The notes: generated by a model not told the origin, from the sequence alone. 64,000 nt of DNA from Natronococcus roseus (GCF_043677095.1 NZ_JBHLJR010000006.1:372001-436000), one strand, 5' to 3'; shown: positions 34,020 through 43,410, counted from the stretch's first letter. Made by a program: numbers and translations.

Positions 34020-34262
34020 GCCGGACTGTCCGGGCGCTCGTGTCCCGGTCCCGACCCGACTGGAAGCGAGATCGGTCGCAACCGGAACGGCCACCCTCTC
34101 CGGGAGCGTCCCTCGAGCCGGTCGGCTGACACGCTGGCGGGCCGAAGCCGGTGGGGAAACGGCGACTACAGCCGAGGCCGTCCGCGGATACGTCCTACTC
34201 GAGTTCCTACGTTCCGGGAACAGGGGACGGCTACTACCAGCCTGTGTCGTCACGCAAAATAC

Positions 34263-34769
34263 GTGCGTATCGCAGATCTCGTCGAGTCGGAGAACTCGCC
34301 GTGGTTCGTGCTCGTTCGACTGGCCGTCGGGTTCGTCTTTCTCACCGAGGGTCTCAACAAGTTCGTCAATCCGGGCGAACGCGGTGCGGGCCGGTTCGCG
34401 GACCTCGGCTTTCCCGCCCCCGAGCTCGTCGCGGGGTCGGTCGCCGTCCTCGAGATCGTCGGCGGCGCGTTGCTCCTGGTCGGATTGCTGAGTCGGCTCG
34501 CGGCGCTCCTGCTCGCGATCGCCGCGTTGCACGCGATACTGCTCACCAAGATCCCGGTACTGCTCGGGACGCCGATCGGTCCGTTCGTCGGCGTGAGCCA
34601 GGAATTCACCGGCCTGTGGGGCTTCCTGTACGCGTGGCGACTCGACTTCACGATGTTCGTCACGTCGGTGTTCGTCCTGATCGTCGGCCCCGGCGAGTGG
34701 TCGCTCGATCATCGGCTGGCCGATCGGCCGGATATTCTCGGACGGACCGTCCGTGCGCTTGGCGTGTAG
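34263..34769 (+). CDS. DoxX-family membrane protein
   Basis: A 168-residue protein with four predicted helices: WFVLVRLAVGFVFLTEGLNKF, APELVAGSVAVLEIVGGALLLVGLLSRLAALLLAIAALHAILL, and FTMFVTSVFVLIVGPGEWSLDH. LRLAxGxxFLxxGxxKF and the closing GPGxxSLD are family hallmarks. DoxX proteins are membrane proteins sometimes tied to quinone-linked redox. The start is a GTG at 34263; no closer ATG precedes the first helix. Confidence 0.85.
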   Translation: MRIADLVESENSPWFVLVRLAVGFVFLTEGLNKFVNPGERGAGRFADLGFPAPELVAGSVAVLEIVGGALLLVGLLSRLAALLLAIAALHAILLTKIPVLLGTPIGPFVGVSQEFTGLWGFLYAWRLDFTMFVTSVFVLIVGPGEWSLDHRLADRPDILGRTVRALGV

Positions 34770-34839
34770 AACCGAACAGCTGGGATCCTCGGTTCGCGTT
34801 CACCGAGCGAGAGGACGGGATCGAGCGAAAACGGACGAA

Positions 34840-36171
34840 TTACTGGTAGGCCTCGAACTCCTGGCCGAAGAGTGCGAAGTAGACGACGCCGATCATCCCG
34901 ACGACCGTGGCGATCGTAAAGGAGAGTTCGGGGCTGACGAACTGCCAGAGGAACCCGCCCAGCGCGCCGCTGGGGATCACGATCGCGCCGCGGATCAGGT
35001 AGTACGAACCCGTCACGCGGCCGCCGGCCCCCTGTTCGGCCGGGCCGACGACCAGCGCCTTGTGTGCGGGGAGGCCCGCAAAGCGCAGTCCCGAGAAGGC
35101 AAATAGCGCGATCAGGAGCCAGGCTTCGTTCCCGGCGACGTACTGGGGGCCGAAGATCAGCAGGACGGGAAAGATCGCGTAGACGAAGAATCCGAGCCCG
35201 ACGACCGGTTTGAGGCCGACGTACTCGGCGACCTTGGCCGTCGGTGCCATCGTCAACAGCGCGACGAACATCTCGACTCCCAGGAGGACGCCGAAGAAGG
35301 CCGCGGGCGAGAGGTCGATCGTCCCCACAAGAGGCAAGGAGAGCGTCAGTCCGATCTCGAGCAGCTGGGTGATCACGAGGATGAAGAAGGCGTAGACCAT
35401 TCCGTTGGCGAAGCGGACGAACGTGTCTGCCACGAGCAGCGGTCGCAGCGGGTCCGGCAGCGCCTGCAGGTCGTCGACGATCTGGCCGACCCCCTCGAAC
35501 TCCTTGCCAACGGAGTCGGCGTCGGCTTCGTACAGCAAGTGCTGGACGATCGTCCCGAGGACGGCGAAGACGATCGCGATTACGAGCACCCAGAGGAAGC
35601 CGGGCATGAGTTCGTCGGCGACCAGGGCTGCGACGATCAGCGGGGCGATCAGGAACGCCGTCCGGCGGAACGTCTCCGTGCTAGCGAACCCGCGGGCCAG
35701 CCGGCTCGGCTCGGTCGCCTGCTTGACGATCGCGTAGTGGCCGCCGATGCCGAACGATTTCCAGCACTGGGCGAGCAGGAGGCCGACGAACACCCACACC
35801 CACGGCTCGAGGACGACGACGCCGAGATCGATCGCCGGGACGTACGCGGAGCCGAGCCAGATCGCGAAGCCGAACGTCGAGAGAAAGCCGAAGACCGTCA
35901 GGGCGTACCGCGAGCCCACCCGATCGGAGACGATCCCGCCGTAGTAGGGGTAGACGGCACCGATGACGTTGCCGAGCGTGGCGAACAGCCCGACGACGAA
36001 CCCGCCCGCGCCGAGGTACACGAGGTAGTCCGGAAGAAAGCGGTTCGTCATCTGAAAGCCCAGGCTGAACGCGAACATCGCCAGCGACAGCACCAGCACG
36101 TCCCGCTGTAGCGAGAAGAACTGCCGAAACGCGTCGAGCGGGCCGGCGACCTCGGCTTGCTCCTGTGCCAT
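34840..36171 (-). CDS. Major facilitator superfamily transporter
   Basis: A 443-residue membrane protein with about 12 helices. The loop GGIVSDRVGSRYALTVFGF (about residues 78-96) is the MFS motif GxxSDRxGRR between helices 2 and 3. An acidic loop (EADADSVGKEFEGVGQIVDDLQALPDPLRP) separates the halves. Substrate cannot be predicted and no linked enzyme is present. Followed upstream by a gene-poor stretch. Confidence 0.88.
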   Translation of the reverse strand: MAQEQAEVAGPLDAFRQFFSLQRDVLVLSLAMFAFSLGFQMTNRFLPDYLVYLGAGGFVVGLFATLGNVIGAVYPYYGGIVSDRVGSRYALTVFGFLSTFGFAIWLGSAYVPAIDLGVVVLEPWVWVFVGLLLAQCWKSFGIGGHYAIVKQATEPSRLARGFASTETFRRTAFLIAPLIVAALVADELMPGFLWVLVIAIVFAVLGTIVQHLLYEADADSVGKEFEGVGQIVDDLQALPDPLRPLLVADTFVRFANGMVYAFFILVITQLLEIGLTLSLPLVGTIDLSPAAFFGVLLGVEMFVALLTMAPTAKVAEYVGLKPVVGLGFFVYAIFPVLLIFGPQYVAGNEAWLLIALFAFSGLRFAGLPAHKALVVGPAEQGAGGRVTGSYYLIRGAIVIPSGALGGFLWQFVSPELSFTIATVVGMIGVVYFALFGQEFEAYQ

Positions 36172-36817
36172 GGTACAGAGTGGAACGGTACCGGATCAAA
36201 GTTCCAGCGGAATCGGTGATCTACGTAGAGGGTCGTAGTGTGCTCGAGACGGCAACTCGTTCCGCATAGGCAGAGACGGTACTACTGTGAAAGAGCAGCA
36301 ATCGTAGCACCCGCGGGAGACCATCGGGAGCGAGCGGCCTTTTAACGTAGCTTTTTAGAGTCGAGTGGGACCGCCCGTCCCACTGACCACGCGAATAGTA
36401 CGAAACCAAAGCCCTCGCATACCGTACGAACGGTGTGCGGTTCGGAAAGAACGCAGTAAGCGAAAACCGCGATGTGAACAAGGAACCGAGTGAGCCGTGA
36501 ATGAGGCTACGCGTCCGTGAGCAGAGAGTGGTGGGCGAGCAATGGGAGCAAACTCGACAAAGAAGGAGCGTCTCCCATCTTCATGCAACGGATTGCTTCT
36601 CAGCATAAAAAATGTAGAGGGTCTCTATCTGCTGAAGCAGCGAGTTCTAACTACCCCGACGATAACGTCGCCATTCATCGGATTTTCGTGGGATTCGAGT
36701 GATCGTCGTCGAGTATCCACCGAACCGCGTCGTTGACCGTCGGATTGTCGGCTCGTAAACCACTCCACTACACCTACTTTACGGACAGGTAGACCTATCG
36801 GACGGGAACCGGGCCGC
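36172..36817. other. Gene-poor, lower-GC interval with remnant character
   Basis: About 650 bases with no frame showing haloarchaeal codon bias. It includes GGAACCGAGTGAGCCGTGAA (36481-36500), loosely like motifs at 13.5 and 24.96 kb, and ATGCAACGGATTGCTTCTCA near 36584, loosely like 24785. Likely decayed mobile DNA. Confidence 0.4.
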
Positions 36818-38500
36818 CTACAGCGCGCCGAACCCCTGGGGTGGACGGCGCAGGGCCGAGGCCCGTTCGTAGGCTGAGGCCATCCCGATCAGGTCCGGTT
36901 CGCTGAACGGCCGCGAGAGAAACGAGAGCCCGACCGGAAGCGCGGGATCGGAAGTGTACCCCGCGGGGACGGTGATACTGGGGAAGTTGGCCGCAGGACT
37001 GAACGTTCGCATAGAGGGGCTTATGTCGTCGGGAATCTCCCGATCCTCACCGACGACCGCCGGCGTGCGGTTGTCCGTGGGGTAGACGAGCGCGTCGAGG
37101 TCGTCGTCGGCCAGCACGGCGAACATCCCCTCACGGAGCGTTTGCTGGTCGCGCAGCGCCCCCAGATAATCGACGTTCTCGTCGAGCCCCTCCGGGTCGA
37201 CCTCGAGGGCGGCTTCGAACAGTCCGAGGATCGAGCCTTCGATCGTCTCGGAGTCGAGGACCTCCTGCATCGAGTCGACCGGCGCCGCGTCGCCGAGACT
37301 CTCAAGATAGGCGTTGAACTCGCGGCGATACTCGTAGGTGATGAGGTCGCCGGCCAGCCCGCTCGCAATCTCTTGGAGCTCCTCGGGGATCTCGACGGGA
37401 TCAACGACTGTTGCACCGCAGGCTTCGATCGTCTCGAGACCTGACTCGAAGCGCTCGACGACCTGTGCGGGCTGTCCGACATCGATTCCGGTCGCTTCGG
37501 GGTCGTCGGGAATGAGCTCACGAGGGACGCCGACTCGGACGCCCTCGAGCCCGCCGGGTTCGAGGAACGACGTGTAAGGATCCTCAGGAATGTTATCGAC
37601 CCCTTCGGCGGTGACGGAATCCGCCGGATCGTAGCCGACCATGACGTCGAGTAGCCGCGCGGCGTCGGCGACGGTTCGGGTCATCGGTCCGGCGGTGTCG
37701 AGCGTGCTGCTGAGCGGGATGATCCCGTCACGACTGATCAGCCCCGTCGTCGGCTGAATCCCGACCAGCGAGTTCGACGTCGCTGGACCTAGTATCGACC
37801 CGCTCGTTTCTGTCCCGATGCCGATTGTCCCGAGGTTCGCCGCGACCGACGCCCCCGTCCCCGCGCTCGAGCCCGACGGGTTCCGCTCCGTGTCGTAGGG
37901 GTTGTACGTCTGGCCGCCGAGCGAACTCAACGACCCGGAGGCAAACTCCCCTGTGTTCACCTTCGCGAGGACGACCGCACCGGCCTCACGAAGGCGCTCG
38001 ACGACGAAGGCGTCCGCGGGCGGGACAGTGTCTTCGAACAGCACGTTCCCGCCCGACGTCGGTAGGTCAGCTGTATTAAAGATGTCCTTGACCATCAGGG
38101 GGATGCCGTGGAGCGGGCCAACTGGCCCCGACTCCGCGAACGCCTCGTCGAGTTCCTCGGCCCGGTCGATCGCGCCCTCGTTGAGCGTAATGACCGAATT
38201 GAGCTCGTCGTCGTAGGCGTCGATTCGCTCGACGTAGCGTTCGGTGAGTTCCCGCGCAGTCAGTTCGCCGCCTTCGAAGGCCGCGTGTACCTCCGCGACG
38301 GTCGTCTCGAGCAGGTCGAACGACTCGGATGCCGATGTTCCCATGGCAGCGGTGCTGGCCACCAAGCTCCCGGCGCCGGCCACGCCCGCGGCTTTCAGTA
38401 CGGACCGTCGGCCAAGGGGCGAGCTGCGAGCTGAGGCCTCGACCCCCTTGTCATTTGTCGATCCACCTTTGATCGCCTTTCTTTCCAGTTCTTCCTTCAT
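36818..38500 (-). CDS. Exported amidase-signature hydrolase
   Basis: A 560-residue amidase-signature enzyme with an N-terminal Tat-like signal (SSPLGRRSVLKAAGVAGAGSLVASTAAMGTSA) after about 28 charged residues. The catalytic Ser-cisSer-Lys triad is visible: Lys in HGIPLMVKDIFNT, and the two serines in NPSGSSAGTGASVAANLGTIGIGTETSGSILGPA. It should hydrolyse an amide bond outside the membrane; substrate unknown. The sequence lies between two gene-poor intervals, and its signal is atypically far from the N-terminus. Confidence 0.85.
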   Translation of the reverse strand: MKEELERKAIKGGSTNDKGVEASARSSPLGRRSVLKAAGVAGAGSLVASTAAMGTSASESFDLLETTVAEVHAAFEGGELTARELTERYVERIDAYDDELNSVITLNEGAIDRAEELDEAFAESGPVGPLHGIPLMVKDIFNTADLPTSGGNVLFEDTVPPADAFVVERLREAGAVVLAKVNTGEFASGSLSSLGGQTYNPYDTERNPSGSSAGTGASVAANLGTIGIGTETSGSILGPATSNSLVGIQPTTGLISRDGIIPLSSTLDTAGPMTRTVADAARLLDVMVGYDPADSVTAEGVDNIPEDPYTSFLEPGGLEGVRVGVPRELIPDDPEATGIDVGQPAQVVERFESGLETIEACGATVVDPVEIPEELQEIASGLAGDLITYEYRREFNAYLESLGDAAPVDSMQEVLDSETIEGSILGLFEAALEVDPEGLDENVDYLGALRDQQTLREGMFAVLADDDLDALVYPTDNRTPAVVGEDREIPDDISPSMRTFSPAANFPSITVPAGYTSDPALPVGLSFLSRPFSEPDLIGMASAYERASALRRPPQGFGAL

Positions 38501-38855
38501 CAGATACCGTGTTAGACTCTACGAATATCAATCTTGACCAACCGGAATTGGGCTATTGTACTTTATTTCTGGGTATAGTTCGTACAACCCTGCATCGTTA
38601 TAGGATATTTAACGCAGTCTCCCTATCTGAAGATATTTTAGAGAATGTCGAATCTACAACGGTAGTTATGTACGCTCCAGCACCAACAGGGAGCCTGCGA
38701 CGATTACTGTTAGATCTTAATAAGATTTCACTAAGTACCTTCTTCAAGATCAAACATAGATTTGAGTGGCCCCATCCGTTCAGTGCATACTCGCTACGTA
38801 CCGGTCCTCGGAACCACGGCGACGATGATCAAGTTCGAAGGCGCTATCGATCCGC
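38501..38855. other. AT-rich intergenic interval
   Basis: About 355 bases markedly richer in A/T than neighbours. A plus-strand open frame of 116 codons lacks recognisable motifs and haloarchaeal codon bias, so I see no gene. It holds the amidase promoter region. Confidence 0.45.
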
Positions 38856-39335
38856 TTAGTCGACCAGTTCCTCGAGCAACGTTTCCAACTCGTAGCTCTG
38901 TAAGGCCTCCCGCTCCTCGATCGCCGAGATGACGAACGTCGAGTCGGTGCGGTCGACGCCCTCGAGCTGTTCGAACTCGGCGATCAGCCGTTCGACCATC
39001 CCGCTCTCGCTGAGGCGGGCGACGACGATGAAGTCGGTCTCGCCCATCGTGAAGTAGACGTTCGTCACGCCCTCGACGGTCAGCAGGCGGTCCGCGAACT
39101 CCTCGTAGGAACCCCTGTAGTCGGCGTGGATCTCGACGATGACGGTGACGTCGAGGCCGAGCTCCTCGAGGTCGATCTCGTAGCGGTCGTTCGCGATGAT
39201 CCCCTCCTCGCGGAGGTTGTTGAGCCGGTAGTGGATCGTCGACACTGGAATTCCCGTCGCCTCGTGGAGCGCTTCGGGGCTGCCCGTCTCGCGCTCGGAG
39301 ATTGCCTTCAGCAGGCGCACGTCGCGTTCATCCAT
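38856..39335 (-). CDS. Lrp/AsnC-family transcriptional regulator
   Basis: A 159-residue regulator. N-terminal winged helix-turn-helix: MDERDVRLLKAISERETGSPEALHEATGIPVSTIHYRLNNLREEGII; C-terminal ligand-binding RAM (ACT-like) domain: DVTVIVEIHADYRGSYEEFADRLLTVEGVTNVYFTMGETDFIVVARL. The in-frame extension to 39461 has non-coding codon usage, so ATG 39335 is used. It is divergent from a DMT exporter gene and may control it, a common arrangement for amino-acid exporters. Confidence 0.9.
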   Translation of the reverse strand: MDERDVRLLKAISERETGSPEALHEATGIPVSTIHYRLNNLREEGIIANDRYEIDLEELGLDVTVIVEIHADYRGSYEEFADRLLTVEGVTNVYFTMGETDFIVVARLSESGMVERLIAEFEQLEGVDRTDSTFVISAIEEREALQSYELETLLEELVD

Positions 39336-39521
39336 ACCGCGAGTTCGAGCGATGACGTGATCGGCCTTTCGACTCAGACGCTCGAGGTTGGATATTTCTC
39401 TAATAGTAACCCCTCTTTTCGGGGACTGGCTCGGATCGAATTCATATGTGTAATTCTGCATCCGATCTCGTGAGTGTTATTGTAGAAGGGTCTAAGTACG
39501 TCGACTGATTTCGAACGTTCT

Positions 39522-40589
39522 ATGATTCGACGCGCGCTCTTTCGGTCTGGATACGGAGATTTAGTGTTGTTCTCGATTCTCGCGATCTGCTGGGGAACCT
39601 CCTTCGTCGCGATCGAGATCGGTCTCGAGTACGTGCCGCCGCTCTTGTTCGCCGGGCTCCGTTATGGGGTCGCGGGACTGATCGTCTTCGGCTACGCCGC
39701 CGTCGTGACCGATCGGCTCCGACCCGTCGACCGGGCCGAGTGGCTCTCGGTCGGCGTCGCCGGAATCTTCCTCATCGCGTTCTACCACGCGCTGTTGTAC
39801 GTCGGCGAACTGTACGTTCCGGGTGCGATCGCGGCGACGGTCGCCAGCACCGCGCCGATCCTCACCGCGGCGTTCGCCGGGGCGATCCTGCCGCGCGAGC
39901 GACTCTCGTCCGCGGGGGTCGTCGGGCTCGTGCTCGGCCTGATCGGGGTCGTCGCCGTCGTTCGACCCTCGCCGGCGGGGCTCGACACCGAGCTCCTGCT
40001 GGGTGCGGGGCTCGTCTTCGGCGCCGCGATTGCGTTCGCGGTCGGGACCGTCCTCGCGCGGCCGCTCGACGCCGGGCTCCCCCTCGAGACGCTGCAGGCC
40101 TGGGCGATGCTCGTCGGCGCGGCAGTGTTGCTGGTCGGCGCCCCGCTCCGGGGCGAGTCGGTCGCCGCGATCGACGTAACGCCGACGGCGCTGCTCTCGT
40201 TTACCTACCTGACGCTCGTCTCGAGCGTGTTCGCCTTCCTGCTGTACTTCCAGCTGCTCGACCGGGCCGGGCCGACCCAGGTCGCGCTGGTGGGGTACGC
40301 CGAGCCCGCCGTCGCGATCGGCGTGAGCTGGGTTCTACTGGGATACGTCGTCGACTCGCTGACGATACTGGGGCTGGTGACGATCCTCGCCGGCTTCGCC
40401 GTCATCAAGCGCCGACGGCTCGCTCGCGTCCTCGAGCGTCGACCCGAGATGCTCCGACGCCCGACCGCCGCGATTCGGACGCTGCGAAATTCGACCGAAA
40501 CTCGTCGCTCGCCCACCGCCGAGGCCAGAACCGACGGCGGTGTCCCTCGCGACACCGAGGCGGTCAGTCCCGAGTCGAGAGCCGACTGA
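39522..40589 (+). CDS. EamA/DMT-superfamily transporter
   Basis: A 355-residue protein with ten predicted helices in two EamA repeats. Hallmarks are AICWGTSFVAIEIGLEYVPPLLFAGLRYGVAGL in repeat 1 and LVSSVFAFLLYFQLLDRAGPTQVALVGYAEPAVAIGVSWVLLGY in repeat 2. A charged C-terminal tail follows. Members often export amino acids or metabolites; the divergent Lrp/AsnC gene supports that but does not prove it. A TATA-like TCTAAGTA lies near 39491-39498, about 27 bases before ATG. Confidence 0.88.
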   Translation: MIRRALFRSGYGDLVLFSILAICWGTSFVAIEIGLEYVPPLLFAGLRYGVAGLIVFGYAAVVTDRLRPVDRAEWLSVGVAGIFLIAFYHALLYVGELYVPGAIAATVASTAPILTAAFAGAILPRERLSSAGVVGLVLGLIGVVAVVRPSPAGLDTELLLGAGLVFGAAIAFAVGTVLARPLDAGLPLETLQAWAMLVGAAVLLVGAPLRGESVAAIDVTPTALLSFTYLTLVSSVFAFLLYFQLLDRAGPTQVALVGYAEPAVAIGVSWVLLGYVVDSLTILGLVTILAGFAVIKRRRLARVLERRPEMLRRPTAAIRTLRNSTETRRSPTAEARTDGGVPRDTEAVSPESRAD

Positions 40590-40711
40590 GGGCTCGGAAC
40601 CGACGACGAGACACGTCTCACGGTAACTGGTACCGAATGCCTCGAGAAATACTCTCACAAAGGTTTATACAAAATAATGTCGGCTAGCTCACACGACGGA
40701 GGGGATCCAGT

Positions 40712-41395
40712 ATGAAACAGACACGAACGCTAACCGTAGTGTGCCACGTGCGGGCACCGTTGCTGCTTGAGCCCGTCGACAGTCAGGTCGAGAGCCTGCG
40801 CGCCTGCGAGGAGGAGGGAACGATCGATGAACTGCTGGTGCGGAGCTGGCCGAAGGAGGTGCGACTGTCCGAGAACAGTCCCTACCAGGAGGTCCTCGAG
40901 ACCTACGATCGATTCGAGCAGTGGGCCGACCGACGAAACGTCTCGATCCGGCCGCCGTTCCGAACCCGGACGGCGACCTCGCAGGTGACCGACGAGCGTC
41001 GCGAGGTCCTCGTGACCCCGCTGCTGTGTCTCGAGTGTTACGCCGACGACGAACTGGTCGCCGTCTACCCACACTCGACGGACGAAGAGACGATCACGAC
41101 CGAGGACGTGATCGCCCGCATCCGGTGTGGCGAGGATCTCGTATCGGCGGATCCGATCGGTAGCGACGTGGAGGCGAACGGTCTCGAGCGCGATGACACC
41201 GGCGCCGAGTCGGCACCGTCGCCGCGATCGGATGGCTGTCCCGACTGCGGTGAACGGCTCGTCGACGGACAGGGACTGGTGACCTGTCCGGACTGCGGGT
41301 GGATCGGGACGATCGCCGAGGACGGCGGCTACACGCGGACGTCGGTCGAACGCGTCTCCGATCGGAAACCCGTCCGTGCGGTTCCGGATCGATAG
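40712..41395 (+). CDS. Haloarchaeal protein with C-terminal zinc ribbon
   Basis: A 227-residue protein. The N-terminal domain (about residues 8-140; VESLRACEEEGTIDELLVRSWPKEVRLSENSPYQEVLETYDRFEQWADRRNVSIRPPF) resembles a haloarchaeal family commonly named HTH-domain protein, but I see no clear DNA-recognition helix. The C-terminus carries CPDCGERLVDGQGLVTCPDCGW, a zinc ribbon with two CPDCG knuckles. A regulatory role is plausible. Confidence 0.7.
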   Translation: MKQTRTLTVVCHVRAPLLLEPVDSQVESLRACEEEGTIDELLVRSWPKEVRLSENSPYQEVLETYDRFEQWADRRNVSIRPPFRTRTATSQVTDERREVLVTPLLCLECYADDELVAVYPHSTDEETITTEDVIARIRCGEDLVSADPIGSDVEANGLERDDTGAESAPSPRSDGCPDCGERLVDGQGLVTCPDCGWIGTIAEDGGYTRTSVERVSDRKPVRAVPDR

Positions 41396-41486
41396 AGCCG
41401 CCAAACTCCGAATTTGTAGAACTGCGAAGCGTCGATCGTTCACGCTCGACGATCCGTTTTTCGAGAGGAGCGTGGTTCGTCTTCGA

Positions 41487-41525
41487 ATAGGGAAGGGGTT
41501 CGAGATTAGATAGGGAAGGGGTTCG
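41487..41525 (+). repeat. Short tandem direct repeat between convergent genes
   Basis: ATAGGGAAGGGGTTCG occurs at 41487-41502 and again at 41510-41525, with period 23; GGTTCGTCTTCG also appears on both sides. It lies between the converging zinc-ribbon and trmJ genes. Confidence 0.6.
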
Positions 41526-41546
41526 TCTTCGGACACCGAACGGATC

Positions 41547-42329
41547 TCAGTCCTCGGCGGGGCGCTCCGTCGCTCTGCGGAGAACCCCGAGCAGCGTGTT
41601 CGCCTCGCGTTCGGTCAGATCCGCGCGGCCGAACACCCGCCGGAGCATCCGCATCGTCTTGTCGCGTTTCTCGTCGGGATGGTTGAGTTCCTCGAGCAGG
41701 GCGCCCCACTGGTCGTAGAGCCGATCGAGGGTCGGCTCCGGCGCCCGGGTGCGCTCGAGGTCGGGCAGCTGCGTTCCGTCGGCAGGGAGCGTGAGGGTGC
41801 GAAGCTCGTACAGCGTCACCGTCGCGGCCTGGCCGAGGTTCAGTACGGGGTAGTCCTCGCTCGCGGGGATCGCACAGATCTCGTCGATCCGCGCGAGCTC
41901 CTCGTTGGTGAGTCCGACCCGTTCGCGGCCGAAGACCACCGCCGTCGGTGCCTCGACGGTTGGCAGTCGCTCGGCTAAATCGGCTGGCGTCGAGTAGGGA
42001 TAGCGCATGTGGCTGCGGTCGTCTTCGTTCGTGACCGCGGTACAGCCGATCGTATGGTAGCTCTCGGCGAGCTCGTCGAACGAGAGTTCGGTCGCGTTCG
42101 GGAGGATATCCTCTCGAGCCTGCCCGGCGAATCCGTACGCCTCGCCGTCGGGGTCGAGCTCCGGGGGATCGACGAGCAGGAGGTCCTCGAATCCGAAGTT
42201 CTTCATCGCGCGGGCGATGGTGCCGACGTTGCCCGGCGTCTTCGCGTCGACGATGGCGACCGATGGCGGCGTTCGGTCGGCGGCGGTCGCGTTCGGGTCG
42301 TCCGTGGTTGCTTCGGTCGGTTCAGTCAT
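41547..42329 (-). CDS. trmJ: SPOUT-family tRNA 2'-O-methyltransferase (TrmJ-type)
   Basis: A 260-residue SpoU/TrmH-class methylase. Knot motifs: VAIVDAKTPGNVGTIARAMKNFGF (motif 1), AVVFGRERVGLTNEELARIDEICAIPAS (motif 2) and YPVLNLGQAATVTLYELR (motif 3). The C-terminal helical tail matches TrmJ, which methylates the ribose of nucleotide 32 in tRNA. It is divergent from the replication-origin region. Confidence 0.88.
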   Translation of the reverse strand: MTEPTEATTDDPNATAADRTPPSVAIVDAKTPGNVGTIARAMKNFGFEDLLLVDPPELDPDGEAYGFAGQAREDILPNATELSFDELAESYHTIGCTAVTNEDDRSHMRYPYSTPADLAERLPTVEAPTAVVFGRERVGLTNEELARIDEICAIPASEDYPVLNLGQAATVTLYELRTLTLPADGTQLPDLERTRAPEPTLDRLYDQWGALLEELNHPDEKRDKTMRMLRRVFGRADLTEREANTLLGVLRRATERPAED

Positions 42330-42589
42330 GGTTCGGCCGTCGCTGGCGGAAGCTATTTCGGCGTACTCGAGTGCGAGCGTCGACTCGAGGAAGAGACTGG
42401 AGTCGGCAGTTCATACCGTCGGTAGCGAGGCCGCTCGCAAAAGTCGACTGGTCCCGGACGCGTCTCGAGCCGGAAGCTGACTCGAGAGGGAGCGCTCCCC
42501 CTCGATCGGTAGCGAGAGTGATCCGGGCTGGCGTCGTCGTCACGAGAAGGTGTCTCTCTCGGTAAGCGACCTCCTCGTCGCGGTGAATA

Positions 42590-42740
42590 GAAGGGAATTG
42601 CAGGTTTCTACGATAGAATAGATAGGTGTGAGTTGTAGAGATTATGTGATGGGTATAATGGGTCCAATAGCTGCAATAGGTGGATAGGTGGGTGGAGAGG
42701 AAGAGAGAACTAGTCTAGTAAGAAGAACTAGTCTAGTAGT
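42590..42740. other. Candidate DNA-unwinding element
   Basis: The plus strand here is low in GC and almost free of C (TAGATAGGTGTGAG..., GATGGGTATAATGGG). It contains AGAACTAGTCTAGTA twice, at 42706-42720 and 42724-42738. The purine bias and low GC suit easy melting. Confidence 0.5.
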
Positions 42741-42919
42741 AGTACGTTGAGGCCAACTCCCGAAGCGTCGTTCGACTTCCCGTATCTACTGCTAATCGCC
42801 GTCCCTGATCGCTCTCGGCCGTGAGAGAACTCCCTCCGTCCGTTCACTTCTTCCCTTCTTCGACGGTTTCGACCTTCTCGAGGCGGTCCACCCGGGTCGA
42901 GCGTTCCGTTCCGAGGGGA

Positions 42920-42942
42920 CACACCCCCTTCGCGTTTGTAAC
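42920..42942 (-). repeat. ORB-like element 1
   Basis: Minus strand matches the local core TTACA-NN-CGCGA-N-GGNGGTGTG with GTTACAAACGCGAAGG and a G-string. Confidence 0.7.
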
Positions 42943-42975
42943 GCCGTACAGGTGTGGGGAGGTTCTGATCGGCTA

Positions 42976-42998
42976 CACACCTCCGTCGCGGTTGTAAA
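42976..42998 (-). repeat. ORB-like element 2
   Basis: Minus strand TTTACAACCGCGACGG followed by AGGTGTG. Inverted relative to element 3, 67 bases away. Confidence 0.75.
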
Positions 42999-43065
42999 TG
43001 TATACTTTCAGCGACAGAATCCGTCGAATTTCGGCTCTTAGCTCGAGACCCCCCGCCCGTTCGGC

Positions 43066-43088
43066 GTTACATCCGCGACGGGGGTGTG
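43066..43088 (+). repeat. ORB-like element 3
   Basis: Plus strand GTTACATCCGCGACGG followed by GGGTGTG; best match of the set with element 2. Confidence 0.75.
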
Positions 43089-43241
43089 TGTCCTCCCGCG
43101 GATCGGTTGACACGAACAGGAACCGGTAATAACGCTGCCTTCGACCTCTCATACGGTCAATACTGATCTCCCGGATTCCTCCTCCCTTCCGGGTCGGGAA
43201 GGTGGCCGGAGGTTCCCGTAGGGTAGCGGGGCTCGGAACCC

Positions 43242-43264
43242 GTTACATCCGCGAGGGGGGTGCC
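43242..43264 (+). repeat. ORB-like element 4
   Basis: Plus strand GTTACATCCGCGAGGG followed by GGGTGCC. Confidence 0.7.
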
Positions 43265-43354
43265 CGTCGGAGGTTCCCACGCGTCCGCCCCGTTCACAAG
43301 CGCGAGGCCGGCGATATCGGCTGGACCGAGTGGACGGCCTTTGGATGCGGTATA

Positions 43355-43389
43355 GCGCCCCTCACGCGTTTGGTTTACATCCGCGAGTG
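43355..43389. repeat. ORB-like element 5 with weak inverted partner
   Basis: GTTTACATCCGCGAGTG (43373-43389, plus) lacks the G-string. Just before it, 43355-43377 read on the minus strand (CAAACGCGTGAGGGGCG) resembles a degenerate element in the opposite direction. The site abuts the orc1 TATA element, so it may serve autoregulation. Confidence 0.5.
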
Positions 43390-43399
43390 ATCTCCATAC

Positions 43400-43410
43400 C
43401 TTTATTTTAG
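43400..43410 (+). promoter_or_regulatory. TATA element of orc1/cdc6
   Basis: CTTTATTTTAG, centred about 33 bases before ATG 43438 and directly after ORB-like element 5. Confidence 0.5.

Noticed and set aside
32340..34712. 790-codon minus-strand open frame antisense to gatE
   Set aside because: Antisense shadow; gatE is clear.
38509..38859. 116-codon frame in the gap upstream of the amidase
   Set aside because: AT-rich codon use, GTG start, no motif or neighbour support.
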